From positions 1 to 64,000 of the forward strand of contig JAFTKJ010000013.1 in assembly GCA_017453305.1 (NCBI GenBank): a stretch of 64,000 nucleotides of DNA, read 5' to 3'. A program made the translations under genes and the position numbers. Numbering within the stretch: position 1 is the stretch's first letter; every line of letters begins with the position of its first letter. Positions 50,447-60,136 of the stretch are shown here, piece by piece. The notes beneath the pieces were generated by a model, which did no database searches, was not told where the DNA came from, and saw nothing but the letters and a program-made list of their open reading frames with translations. This stretch comes from Clostridia bacterium (GTDB lineage Bacteria; Bacillota; Clostridia; Oscillospirales; CAG-272).

Positions 50447-51217
50447 TCATCCTTTGTTCATTTTTTCAACCGTTTCGCACGATTTTGCCGTCATTTCCAC
50501 CCACGCAGGACGGAGTCCACTTTTTATAGCGTTGCGAACGGATTTCACATTGCACCAAGCGGCGCAGTAAAACGGCACTTTTCCACGGTTCAAAACCTCG
50601 ATGGCAAGACGAGCGGTAAGCGCCGCAGCAATTCCTTGCCTGCGATATTCTGGGAGTACGTCAATACCAATCTGCCACATCTGCTCGCAATCGGAAGAAC
50701 ACCCCGCAAGACCGACAAGCTTATCCCCGTCATACGCACCCACACCGAGCACGTCAAGATCTTTTCTGTCCTTACAAAGAGCGTTCGACCATTCGGGCTG
50801 ATAAAGCTCAGCAAAATCGGTCTGCATCAAAAGTCGCATTCCATAAGGGCAATCAAGCGCACGCAGAGCATTCACGTCGGGTAAAAAATACTCCGCCATA
50901 AAGCAGATCTTCTGCCCTTTTTCCATCAAAGCCTCGTTCAGCACGTGCAAATGCGGCGTTTCAAACAGATGCTCAACAGGATATTTGTTGATGTAAGTCT
51001 CCGCGATCTCGCGAAATTCAGGCGACACCGATGCCACCACATTGTTTCCGTAGGACACGAGCTGACAGGAAAACGGTAGTTTCAAATACCGCCTCGCACC
51101 ATCACTCTTGCGCGAAGTGACCACCACGTTTTCGCTCTTTTCAAAATCCGCCGGTTCTGCGCAAAGGTCAATGGCAGATTGCTCCACCGCAATCTTCAAA
51201 ATTTCTTGGTTGGTCAT
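50447..51217 (-). CDS. GNAT-family N-acetyltransferase
   Basis: 256 residues, ATG at 51217 with AAAGGAG upstream. The acetyl-CoA-binding motif is P-E-Y-R-R-Q-G-I-A-A-A-L-T-A-R-L, followed by W-C-N-V-K-S-V-R-N-A-I-K-S-G-L. The N-terminal 130 residues are an additional domain of the type found in acetyltransferases for amines or amino acids. It is the first gene of the operon and starts just below the perfect promoter at 51257-51285. It may belong to the same pathway or merely share the promoter. Confidence 0.8.
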   Translation of the reverse strand: MTNQEILKIAVEQSAIDLCAEPADFEKSENVVVTSRKSDGARRYLKLPFSCQLVSYGNNVVASVSPEFREIAETYINKYPVEHLFETPHLHVLNEALMEKGQKICFMAEYFLPDVNALRALDCPYGMRLLMQTDFAELYQPEWSNALCKDRKDLDVLGVGAYDGDKLVGLAGCSSDCEQMWQIGIDVLPEYRRQGIAAALTARLAIEVLNRGKVPFYCAAWCNVKSVRNAIKSGLRPAWVEMTAKSCETVEKMNKG

Positions 51218-51256
51218 TGTTTCTCCTTTATGGAGGATAGATTTACTCACAAATGT

Positions 51257-51285
51257 ATTATATCACACAATGGCTCTTTTGTCAA
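51257..51285 (-). promoter_or_regulatory. Perfect extended -10 promoter of the radical SAM operon
   Basis: Minus strand TTGACA (51285-51280), 17-bp spacer ending TGTGA, TATAAT (51262-51257). The first start codon lies 40 bases below. It is followed by an otherwise uninterrupted operon down to the terminator at 44811-44842. Confidence 0.9.
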
Positions 51286-51331
51286 TATAACCCCAAGGAT
51301 GAGTTGAAACGCCCCAAATTGTACAGACAGT

Positions 51332-51397
51332 AAAAAATCCCCCGCGCGACAGCCGAAACGCACTAAAAGCGTTCCGACTTTTCGCCGGGGGATTTTT
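51332..51397 (-). terminator. Terminator of the giant subtilase gene
   Basis: Outer stem of about 12 bp (AAAAATCCCCCG/CGGGGGATTTTT) enclosing a second small hairpin (AACGC/GCGTT), about 50 bases beyond the stop codon. The minus-strand T-run follows. Confidence 0.85.
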
Positions 51398-51444
51398 ATT
51401 CGCAATTGATCCCTTACGCCAATCGGCGCAAAGAATAGAATGGA

Positions 51445-54400
51445 TTATTGCTTGGAATCCGTATTCTCGGTATTTACCTCGGATTCTTCAGTCTTGACTT
51501 CGGCTTCCGCCTCTGCCTCAATCTCTGCTTTCGCCTCGGTTTCTGCCTCAGCTTCTTCCACAGCTTCAACCTCTTCCTCTGCCTCGGAAGCTTCCTCGGT
51601 CACAGGCTCTGCATCAGCAGGTGCTTCGGTCGTCGCTACGATCTGCTTCTTTTTCTTGCTTACAAGAATTACAGCAACTGCTACAACGGCTACAACAAGC
51701 ACGACACCACCGATGATTGCAATGAGTACCCAAGTGTCAAGTCCCTTGGTATCATCGTCTCCACCGCCTACCGGAGGCTCGGGATCGATAGAGGGAAGGT
51801 TTTCCTCATATGTAAGATCCAGGTTGACCTCCCTACCCCAAACGGTATTGAGCTCAGCAAGCTTGGTATCCAACACAGATGCATTGGCAACCACTGCGCG
51901 CTCGGCCTCGGTAAGAGCGAGGAAGGATGCTCTTGCGTCCTTAATGAAATCGAAGCAAACCTTGGTCATATCCATATCAAAGAGGTGTGCAAGCTTATTT
52001 TCCACAACGCTTACGTTATACTGGCTGCGTGCCTCATTAAACTTGAGCAGATATGCCTCACTTACGTACGCCATCTCGGTTTCCTTACCGGAAATCTTAT
52101 TGTACGCGGTGATGGCATCCTCAATCAGCTTTGCATCAAAGCGGTCAACCACCTCGGGAAGCTTTTCAACAGCCTCAAGGAAGGCAATTACGTTCGGTCC
52201 CATAACCGTTCCGCTGTTCTCGGTCTCGGAAGGAGTAAAGTATGCGTTGTAAAGCACGGAATCGTATCCGTAAGAGTTGAGCGGGATCACGCAGGTAAGT
52301 CCTTCCGCTTCCTTATTTGCTACCATACCCTTGAAGTTGGAGTAATGATACATGTAAGCGAAGATAAGCTCATCCTCAAATCTGTAATAATAGTTGTACT
52401 TGTAAAGATCGTCAAATCCTGTGAAGTCTTCAACGTTTTCGGGAGTAATGCTATCGTAATCACCGGTCCAGGTGCCCTCAAGCGTCGGAGCGTAGTAGGA
52501 ATTGAACTTTACGACCTTCAGGTTCTCGCATCCATCAAACGCATGGTTTCCAATATACTTGATAGAGGAAGGCAGAATCAGCGTTTCAAGACTGAGATTC
52601 TGATATGCTGCACAGTAGTCAATTCTGACCGTTCCGTCAATGACCGTATACTCCTTCGCATCCTTTGCGGCAGGATAAGAGGTCAGAACGTAGCCCTTAT
52701 CGGTGATCATGTAAAGAACACCGTCGGAAATCTTTGCATTTTCGAATTCTGCATCCTTGCTTTCCGCATCATCAACGATTGCGTAGAAATACGCAAAGCT
52801 CTCGCAGCCCTCAAATACGTTGGACTCAACCTTTTCGAGCGACTCCCCGATCTGGAACTTTTCGATTCCCGTATAGGCAAATGCTGCACCGCCGATGGTT
52901 TGAAGCTTCGGAGCATTGAAGCTCTTAAGAGAAGAAAGTTCAAAGAACGCCTGGCTGCCTACCTCGGTAAGCTTGGGAGCATTGATGGTTACAACCGTCT
53001 TCTTGGGAGCATAAGGTTCATCCGACTCTTTAAAGGTAAGCTCACCGCTGTAGAACGCCAGCTCGCCAATGGTCTCAACGTTATCAAGATTGAGTACCGA
53101 AGGCATGGGAACGTCATAGAATGCCAACTCACCAACAGAAACCACCTTGCTCAAATCGATGTTTGCAAGCTTGGTGCAAAGGAAGAATGCATACTCGGGA
53201 ACGTTAGCAAGCTTTTCGGTAATGATAACAGTCTCAAGTGCGTCACACTCATAGAACGCACCGATTCCCAGCGTGGTAACACCGGAAAGGTCGATGGTCT
53301 TGAGCTTGCGGCAGTGCAGGAATGCTTCGCCGCCGATCTCCTTTACTGCGGGAATGGTAATGGTCTCAAATGCAGCACCATCCTCAAGTGTACCGAATCT
53401 GTGAGAGAATGCTGCATCGCCGATGATTTCAAGCTTTGCGGCAGAGAAGCTTGCAAGATTGTAGCAATCTGCAAAGGTGGCAAAGCCAATCTCGGTAATT
53501 TCGGGAGCATCAATGGCAACAAGAGAGGTACATGCAGCAAATGCATAATCCCCTACCTTACCGCCAAGGTCCTCAAAGTCAAACTTGGTCAATCTTTCGC
53601 AAACCGCAAACGCGCCTGCGCCAACACTGACGCCGCCGCCAATAAACTCAACGGTTGCAAGAGGAGTTTCCGAAAATGCAAACTCGTCGATCACAGCCTT
53701 CGCACCGATTGTAGCGGAAACGAGGGTTCTGAGTTGATAGAATGCCTCTCTTCCAATGTAAACGCCCTCGGTTTTCAGTGCAACAGAGGTAAGCTCGGTA
53801 TTGTAGAATGCCTTTTCGCCTACGTAGGTTACGGTTTCCAGGTTGATACTCTTCAATGCCTCTGCATCCTCAAATGCGCTGTTCTCAATTACAATTGCAT
53901 TTTCGGGAAGAGTTACGCTCTTGAGGTTGATACAACCCAGGAACGCACCGTTGCCAATGCTTTCAAGCGCGGAGCCTGCAGCAAAGGTAATATTTTCGAT
54001 ATAGGGATTCGATACGAATGCGCCGTCGCCGATCTTCTTAACACTTGCGGGAACCTCAAACGAAATTGCCGTATCGGTGGGAAGACGGAGAACGAGGACG
54101 CTACCGTCCTTGGAATAAACGGTATTGCCATCAATCTTATACACGTTGGAAGCGGAAACGTCTACCGCGAGCTGTCTGATACCCTTGAATGCATTGGTTC
54201 CGATGTTATCAACGGAGGTGTTTGCAACAAAGGTCAGCTTCTTCAGTCCCGACTCGAAGAATGCCTCTTCACCAATGGTAAGGCTACAGTTGGGGAGAGT
54301 CAAATTCTTCAGCGCCGTGCATCCGCGGAAGGCATGCTTTGCAATCTGCTCACAATCCTTCTCAAACGTCACGGTGTCAAGCTTTTTACAGCCCTCGAAC

Positions 54401-57400
54401 GCGCTGACGCCGAGATACGTGATAGAATTTTTGAATACGATGGAAGTAAGATCCTCGCAACCTGCAAATGCTTTATCGCCAACCGTATCGGTGTATGCAA
54501 CAAGCGTATCAATTGCGGTGTTTTCGAACATCTTTGCTGCAATTCTCGTCTTTTTACCAAGCTCAACGTTCTCCAAAAATTCGCATCCGGAGAAAGATCC
54601 GATACCGGTAAGACCAAGATTGAGGAGCTTTACAGAGGAAAGTCTTGTGTTTCTGAACGCGTAATCACCGATTGCGTAAACCTCGGAGAGCTCAACGCCG
54701 CCAAGATCCTCGCAGGTAAGGCTTTCGCAGCCGTCAAACGCATTGTTCATAATTGCGTTTACGTCCTTGAGGTTGATGTTCTCAAGCACGTCACACTTGG
54801 AGAATGCGAAAGAGTTGATCGTCTTACACGATTCGGGGAGTGTTACGTCCGTAAGCTTTGTACAATTGTAGAATGCGTATTTTTCTACGACCTCGACGCC
54901 CTCGGGGATCACCACCGACGTCACCGTGTCGTTTTTCAAAGGCGTTTTCTTGTCATCGATATCGTAGTAACCGTTCTCATCCTTTTCTACTTCTTTCTCA
55001 TTGTCGAGGTCAAAGTGACAGAATGCATAGGCACCGATATAGAGAATACCCTCATCATCGGGAATGACAACGTCTCCGCCCTTACCCTTGTAAGCAATCA
55101 GCGTACGGTTTTCAATAATGAATTCGCTCTTAACCTCAACCGCACAGCGAGCCGCAAGGATGGAGGTTTTACCGTCAATGGTAATCTTCAGGGTAATTCT
55201 TGCATTACCCTCCGCCTCGGCGGTTACAACACCGTTTTCGTCAACCGTTGCAACCTTAGTGTTACTTGACGACCAGCTGAGCGTGTATCTTTCCTCGGAA
55301 AGATTCCAAGGCTCAAGAGCATAATTAAGCTTGACTTTCTCCGACGGGTAGCAGGAAATTGAGCAGTTTCCGTCGAAATACGAGAACGTATCGGTCAAGC
55401 CGATTTCGGAATAGTCGATATCGCTGTTAAATGCAAACAACGTATCGTAAGAGATAAATTCCAACGATTCGATCGGCACCTTGCCCGAGGATTCGGGATT
55501 GTCGATGACCTTATCGCTGACGGTGATGACAACGCTCTTGTAAAGCTGTTGATCGCCGTCCTTCCATGACGAGCCGGTAACCTTGATTACCGCCGTACCG
55601 GTTGCCATAGCCTCAATTTTGCCGTTCTTGATGGCAACGACGTCGGGATTGGAGGATTCCCAAGTCAGATTCTTAAGATAATCGGTCTCGATCGTTTCCG
55701 TGGTATCCTTGCGAACGAGCTGATGAGAAAGATCCATGGTTGCGCCGATATCGAGAGAAATTTCATCCTCCATGAACTCCAGATCAGAGTTATCGGTCTC
55801 GGGGAATGGAATGTAAGCGATGCCCGCGTTCATTGCATAGTCGTCAATGTAGACCGAAAGTCCCTCGGGCTTTGCGCTTCTTGCAATAATGTCGATGTAA
55901 TCGGTGATCTCAAGGGTAACCTTGGTTACTTCACCCTTGTTTTCCTGATATACGGGAATGGGATATTCGGAAAGAGAGGAGAAGGTCTTCTCTACCTCAC
56001 CCTTGTTGTTGGTGAATTCGTAAAGCACTACGGGACGCAAAGACATTGCATAATGGTTATCGTAAACCATGATGTCAACGTAGTATCTGTACTCTTCGTT
56101 TGCCTTGTCGTATTCCTTTCTGAACTCTGCCCCGGTTACGGTAGGAGCCTCGTAGTCGATATAGAACGAGAACTGATACGTATCAACGGAGTTACGCGTG
56201 CCGCCATCCCAGTCGAGCTTTGCAGTCATCGTAACCTCATACTTGGTATTGTTGCTGCCAAATACCTCACCGGTCTCTCTGTTGATCATGTTCAGATCAA
56301 AGCGCGATACGTAGGGATAAGGGGCACCACCAAAGTGTGCCTTGTAGCAGTTATACTGCGTCTCGCTCCATACTTCCTCACCCGTAGAGGTGTCAACGAT
56401 GGAAATATTCATTTCCTTAGCGCCTCTCAAAAGGCCGGTAAAGACACCGTAAATACCGGAAATAGCATCTGCAAAGTAAGAAACCGCAGCATGCTCTCTG
56501 GTACCGGGAATGGGAGTGTACTCTGTCTCGTCGATCTTATAAACAAAGCATCCGAGAGGCAGGAGGTAGTCGTAATAGTAGGAGCCAAGAGGAGTGGTTG
56601 CGTAGTAGTCAGCCTTGATCTTGTCATCCTCGTCAATTGCATTGTTGTGAGCCTCGGTCTCTTCCATGTAATAATCAAGGTCAAAGAGAGGAGCCTCGCC
56701 CCAGTCGCCGTAGAATGCAAGGAAAGGCGCATTCAAGTCAACACCGTTGGCGTCAGTATTATCAAAGGTTACAAAGCCTTCCACAAACATGCCGTTTGCA
56801 AAAGTAGAGTTGAGATAAGCCTTATCCTGTGCCGAAAGCTTCAGGGTGATGCTTACCTTTGCGGTAGCACCGCCTGCAACGGTAACAACACCGTCCTTAA
56901 GAGTTCCACCCTCGACCGCATACTCTGCCGTATTCGAAAGCAGATAAGCCATTTCAGCCACGTATTCAGGCTCGGACTCGGAAATACTCTCGGTCATGGT
57001 AATGTTTCCGAGCGTATAGCTTACAGCCTTGTCAGAAAGATTTTTGAGATTGATGCTCATCGTGTAAACACCGGTTCTCATGGGGTCATCACCAAGCTCG
57101 AGCTTGGTCTTGCCGATGCCGTCCACGTAGAGGTATGCACCCGTGGTAGTGGACTTCTTAATATCTGCAATACCCGCACCCTGCTTTCTCGGAGAATAAG
57201 GATTCCCCTTATTATCAAGAGCGATCGTTGCCGTGGACATGCACAGCTGGTTTACGAGGTCACGTACCTCAGTTACGCTCATTTCGGGATACTTTTCTTT
57301 TACGTACTGTCTGATCAAAACGGAGATACCGCACATGTTGGGTGCTGCCATACTCGTTCCGCTAAGCTCCTCGTACTCACCGCCGGGAATTGCGGAAAGA

Positions 57401-59256
57401 ATGTTTCCACCGTGCGCGGTGATCTCGGGCTTGAGCTTCAGGTCAGGGTTGGGACCCCAGCTCGAAAAGTCGGACATAAACGGACCTGCCTCATTTGCAA
57501 AGTCAAATTTGACCTTTCCGCCCTCGGTTGCCGCCATAGCGTCACCGTCATCCTTAGTAATCGAAATCACGGGAATTTTGATGTGGTTACCAACCGTCAT
57601 CGAAATTTCACCGAACACGTTGTTATAAATAATTGCGGCAATAGCGCCTGCCTCCTGTGCGTACTGAACCTTTTCCTCAAAGGTGATATCACCTCTGGAG
57701 ATCAGCGCGATCTTGCCATTGACGTCAATACCCGCATAGTTGATCGCATAGCCCAAGCCGGGAACGGTAACGTACTCCAATTCAGTCGTGGGATTTTCTG
57801 CAGTAACGCCAAGCATTTCGAAGAAGTTGTACTTCTTGGAAGCCATATTGTAGGACTCGTTGAAGAACACGATACGCTCTCCGTTAACGAGCATATAGTT
57901 TTCCTTGTTACCATTGATGGATGCAACGGAGAGAGATGCCTCGTAAGTAGAAGGAGCACCTACGGTAGCGGAGTCGGGGTTATCGGTCTTGTTGGTGTTA
58001 CCCTGCTCCGAGCCAAAGCCCGAGCTATAGTCGTTGGATGCAGCAACAACCAAAGAAATACCTGCATCCTCGATCTTCTTGTAAAGCTCATTCTTATAGA
58101 TCTTATCCTGGTCGGACTCCAAAGAGAAGCCGCAGGAAGAACCAAGGCTCATGTTGATTGCATCAACACCAAGAAGCACGGAGTCTTCGAGCGCGGCGAT
58201 GATGTCACCGTCCTCTGCACCCTGCTCATAGTCACTGAAGACCTTCATAATTGCGAACTGCGTATCAATAGCAACACCGGTGATGGTATCGTCATAGCCA
58301 CCGATAATACCTGCAACGTGGGTACCGTGCTCACTGGAGAGCGGCATAATATCGGTATCCTTATCTGCGTAGTCATAGCCGTATGCGATCTTACCGCCGG
58401 TAATGTTACCGTAGTAGACCTCTCTTGCCTCAAGCTCGTCTCCGTACGTGTTTGCGATCAAAGAGGAGAGCTTTCCTGCAATATCATCACGGCTATAACG
58501 AGGATCAATGACCGTATGAGTTGTAAACGCGCTATGCGTGTAGTCACAGCCTGTATCCAGAATTGCGACGATCGTTCCCTTACCCGTAAAGGAGATGTCG
58601 CTGCTGTTGAATATACCCGTCTCATAAACGTCAACGGGGTTTTCAACCGCAGCAGCGGGAAGATAGGTGTTGGAAATCATAATTCTCTCGACACCTGCAA
58701 CGTCGCAGATCTTTTCAATCTGCTCGTAGGTCGTGCGAACAAAAGCACCGTCAAGAATACTATTGTAAGTATGCTCAACCTTCATGATCAAGCCCTTGTC
58801 GGTAAGGGTCTTGAGTACGCTGTTTTGGTTTGCCTCAAGCTTTGAAACAAAGCTCTTTGCCTTTGAGGTTTTGGCAAACTCCGCAAACGTCATCTTGTTC
58901 GCCGAAGTATTGGTATACTCCTCTACGAGCGATGCGTCGGAGAAGGTCAGGATAACTCCAACCTCTCCTTTCAGCTCGTAATCCTCAATCCTGTGAACAA
59001 GATCCTGATTCAAGGTACCAAGAAAATCCTTTTTGAGCTGCTGGATTACTGCATCGCTACTGAAATTACCGATGCCGCTGACAGAGCTTCCGGAATTTCC
59101 GGTGGATCCGTTCCCAAAGAGAGAGGACACACTTCCTGTCGCAGCAGCCGCCGAAAGAGCGAATACCTGGACGAAGAGTGCAACAAGCGTCAAGAGAGCT
59201 GTGAGCCTTTTTCCGATTGTTTTCATTCTTTTTGATGTGGGTGTTGAATTCTGCAT
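51445..59256 (-). CDS. Giant membrane-anchored subtilase with leucine-rich repeats
   Basis: 2603 residues, ATG at 59256 with AAGGA upstream. An N-terminal signal peptide ends near A-A-A-A-T-G. An I9-like prodomain (about 85-200) precedes an S8 subtilisin catalytic domain with all triad residues: A-I-L-D-T-G (Asp234), S-E-H-G-T-H-V-A-G (His310) and L-S-G-T-S-M-A-A-P (Ser635). A PA-like insert lies at about 450-590. Then come Fn3-type domains, two Big_2-type bacterial Ig domains and a long run of BspA-type repeats (about 1400-2250, consensus I-x-x-x-A-F-x-x-C-x-x-L). The C-terminus has a transmembrane helix near 2505-2530, K-K-K-K and a Glu/Ala-rich tail. It should be an extracellular, cell-bound protease. 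No LPXTG motif. Confidence 0.9.
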   Translation of the reverse strand: MQNSTPTSKRMKTIGKRLTALLTLVALFVQVFALSAAAATGSVSSLFGNGSTGNSGSSVSGIGNFSSDAVIQQLKKDFLGTLNQDLVHRIEDYELKGEVGVILTFSDASLVEEYTNTSANKMTFAEFAKTSKAKSFVSKLEANQNSVLKTLTDKGLIMKVEHTYNSILDGAFVRTTYEQIEKICDVAGVERIMISNTYLPAAAVENPVDVYETGIFNSSDISFTGKGTIVAILDTGCDYTHSAFTTHTVIDPRYSRDDIAGKLSSLIANTYGDELEAREVYYGNITGGKIAYGYDYADKDTDIMPLSSEHGTHVAGIIGGYDDTITGVAIDTQFAIMKVFSDYEQGAEDGDIIAALEDSVLLGVDAINMSLGSSCGFSLESDQDKIYKNELYKKIEDAGISLVVAASNDYSSGFGSEQGNTNKTDNPDSATVGAPSTYEASLSVASINGNKENYMLVNGERIVFFNESYNMASKKYNFFEMLGVTAENPTTELEYVTVPGLGYAINYAGIDVNGKIALISRGDITFEEKVQYAQEAGAIAAIIYNNVFGEISMTVGNHIKIPVISITKDDGDAMAATEGGKVKFDFANEAGPFMSDFSSWGPNPDLKLKPEITAHGGNILSAIPGGEYEELSGTSMAAPNMCGISVLIRQYVKEKYPEMSVTEVRDLVNQLCMSTATIALDNKGNPYSPRKQGAGIADIKKSTTTGAYLYVDGIGKTKLELGDDPMRTGVYTMSINLKNLSDKAVSYTLGNITMTESISESEPEYVAEMAYLLSNTAEYAVEGGTLKDGVVTVAGGATAKVSITLKLSAQDKAYLNSTFANGMFVEGFVTFDNTDANGVDLNAPFLAFYGDWGEAPLFDLDYYMEETEAHNNAIDEDDKIKADYYATTPLGSYYYDYLLPLGCFVYKIDETEYTPIPGTREHAAVSYFADAISGIYGVFTGLLRGAKEMNISIVDTSTGEEVWSETQYNCYKAHFGGAPYPYVSRFDLNMINRETGEVFGSNNTKYEVTMTAKLDWDGGTRNSVDTYQFSFYIDYEAPTVTGAEFRKEYDKANEEYRYYVDIMVYDNHYAMSLRPVVLYEFTNNKGEVEKTFSSLSEYPIPVYQENKGEVTKVTLEITDYIDIIARSAKPEGLSVYIDDYAMNAGIAYIPFPETDNSDLEFMEDEISLDIGATMDLSHQLVRKDTTETIETDYLKNLTWESSNPDVVAIKNGKIEAMATGTAVIKVTGSSWKDGDQQLYKSVVITVSDKVIDNPESSGKVPIESLEFISYDTLFAFNSDIDYSEIGLTDTFSYFDGNCSISCYPSEKVKLNYALEPWNLSEERYTLSWSSSNTKVATVDENGVVTAEAEGNARITLKITIDGKTSILAARCAVEVKSEFIIENRTLIAYKGKGGDVVIPDDEGILYIGAYAFCHFDLDNEKEVEKDENGYYDIDDKKTPLKNDTVTSVVIPEGVEVVEKYAFYNCTKLTDVTLPESCKTINSFAFSKCDVLENINLKDVNAIMNNAFDGCESLTCEDLGGVELSEVYAIGDYAFRNTRLSSVKLLNLGLTGIGSFSGCEFLENVELGKKTRIAAKMFENTAIDTLVAYTDTVGDKAFAGCEDLTSIVFKNSITYLGVSAFEGCKKLDTVTFEKDCEQIAKHAFRGCTALKNLTLPNCSLTIGEEAFFESGLKKLTFVANTSVDNIGTNAFKGIRQLAVDVSASNVYKIDGNTVYSKDGSVLVLRLPTDTAISFEVPASVKKIGDGAFVSNPYIENITFAAGSALESIGNGAFLGCINLKSVTLPENAIVIENSAFEDAEALKSINLETVTYVGEKAFYNTELTSVALKTEGVYIGREAFYQLRTLVSATIGAKAVIDEFAFSETPLATVEFIGGGVSVGAGAFAVCERLTKFDFEDLGGKVGDYAFAACTSLVAIDAPEITEIGFATFADCYNLASFSAAKLEIIGDAAFSHRFGTLEDGAAFETITIPAVKEIGGEAFLHCRKLKTIDLSGVTTLGIGAFYECDALETVIITEKLANVPEYAFFLCTKLANIDLSKVVSVGELAFYDVPMPSVLNLDNVETIGELAFYSGELTFKESDEPYAPKKTVVTINAPKLTEVGSQAFFELSSLKSFNAPKLQTIGGAAFAYTGIEKFQIGESLEKVESNVFEGCESFAYFYAIVDDAESKDAEFENAKISDGVLYMITDKGYVLTSYPAAKDAKEYTVIDGTVRIDYCAAYQNLSLETLILPSSIKYIGNHAFDGCENLKVVKFNSYYAPTLEGTWTGDYDSITPENVEDFTGFDDLYKYNYYYRFEDELIFAYMYHYSNFKGMVANKEAEGLTCVIPLNSYGYDSVLYNAYFTPSETENSGTVMGPNVIAFLEAVEKLPEVVDRFDAKLIEDAITAYNKISGKETEMAYVSEAYLLKFNEARSQYNVSVVENKLAHLFDMDMTKVCFDFIKDARASFLALTEAERAVVANASVLDTKLAELNTVWGREVNLDLTYEENLPSIDPEPPVGGGDDDTKGLDTWVLIAIIGGVVLVVAVVAVAVILVSKKKKQIVATTEAPADAEPVTEEASEAEEEVEAVEEAEAETEAKAEIEAEAEAEVKTEESEVNTENTDSKQ

Positions 59257-59316
59257 TTTGCTTTTTCCTTTTGCCTATATTTTATTGCACCGCTTGCGCG
59301 GGCAAAACACCTATAT

Positions 59317-59345
59317 ATTTTAATATTATTTTAGGGAAATGTCAA
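59317..59345 (-). promoter_or_regulatory. Promoter of the giant subtilase
   Basis: Minus strand TTGACA (59345-59340), 17-bp spacer, TAAAAT (59322-59317), about 60 bases above the start codon. A small GC-rich hairpin (CCGCGCAAGCGG-like) lies in the 5' leader. Confidence 0.8.
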
Positions 59346-59878
59346 TAGCTTTTTCGTAAATATAAATTAATTTTATATTTATTTACTCATTTTTTTAAAA
59401 TTCTTTACAATTCAGCCGTTTTTTGTCGATTATGAATTTTTTGCTTTCAAAACTTTCATTTTCTTTTTCTCAATCATACATCAGGACAAAGCGTTCTTGT
59501 GAACCTTTGGTTTGACGTGTCACACCAATATTCTTCATTAATTATTAACGCGCGCGAGAGAAGCTGAAAATTTCAAGCTTTTCAGTGCGACAAAAATCCG
59601 CCGTTTTCCACTTTGCCACGCTAAAGTATTTGCACTTATTTTGATGCAAGATTTCCCTTTCTTGCATCTTTATTTAAAGCTTCTATTTTGTGAACCAATT
59701 GTGAATTTGAAGGTTTAGAGGCGTCATTCTTGCAAAAAAGCCTTTTTCGTTTTTAGAAAAATCAAAGCTAAAAACCGAATTTATACACAAAAAATACACA
59801 AAAAATGCATAAAAAATTTTCACATATTGCAAGGCGAAAAAATATTTCTTTTTTTTCGAGTTTTTTATTAAAAAGTTA

Positions 59879-59907
59879 TTGACTTTTTTGAATAAATAGT
59901 TTATTAT
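59879..59907 (+). promoter_or_regulatory. Promoter of the plus-strand surface protein
   Basis: TTGACT at 59879-59884, 17-bp spacer, TATTAT at 59902-59907, giving a 5' leader of about 210 bases before the AGGAGG site at 60112-60117. Confidence 0.65.
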
Positions 59908-60082
59908 ATTATATATTTATTTTTATTGTTCTATTTTGATCCTCGAAATCTGCATTGTGAAAGCCGTATCGTGATGTTTTTTTCGGCAGAGAAAATTCCG
60001 AAAATGAATTTTTCGTCTGAATCAGATGCAAAAATGCAATTTTGATATTTCCTTTGCGTCAGGTAGAGGGAGAACAGCAAAA

Positions 60083-60136
60083 ATGAATAAAACAAACTCT
60101 CAAATTGAATCAGGAGGAATTTGTTATGTTTTCTAA
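60083..60136 (+). CDS. Possible 17-residue upstream ORF
   Basis: ATG at 60083 follows a GGGAG sequence by about ten bases. The 17-codon frame ends at TAA 60134-60136, eleven bases into the surface-protein gene, so its last codons cover the ribosome binding site and start of that gene. It could couple or modulate translation. It may equally be chance; there is no homology. Confidence 0.25.
   Translation: MNKTNSQIESGGICYVF

Larger units (their letters stand above)
59257..60125. other. AT-rich divergent intergenic region between giant surface genes
   Basis: 869 bases carrying promoters for both giant genes and a long 5' leader for the plus-strand gene. A short near-tandem repeat (three copies of an 11-base unit, TACACAAAAAA-like) lies at 59783-59816. 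No RNA gene or riboswitch that I recognise. AT-rich runs without clear structure fill the rest. Confidence 0.6.

Noticed and set aside
51448..58845. Plus-strand open frames of 1273 and 1040 codons opposite the subtilase
   Set aside because: They are antisense shadows. The minus frame contains a complete catalytic triad, signal peptide and repeat array, and the plus frames have no ribosome binding sites or recognisable domains.
59914..60111. Riboswitch (for example cyclic di-GMP type) in the long leader of the surface-protein gene
   Set aside because: I could not recognise the conserved core of any common riboswitch class, and the leader is mostly AT-rich without a convincing set of paired helices.
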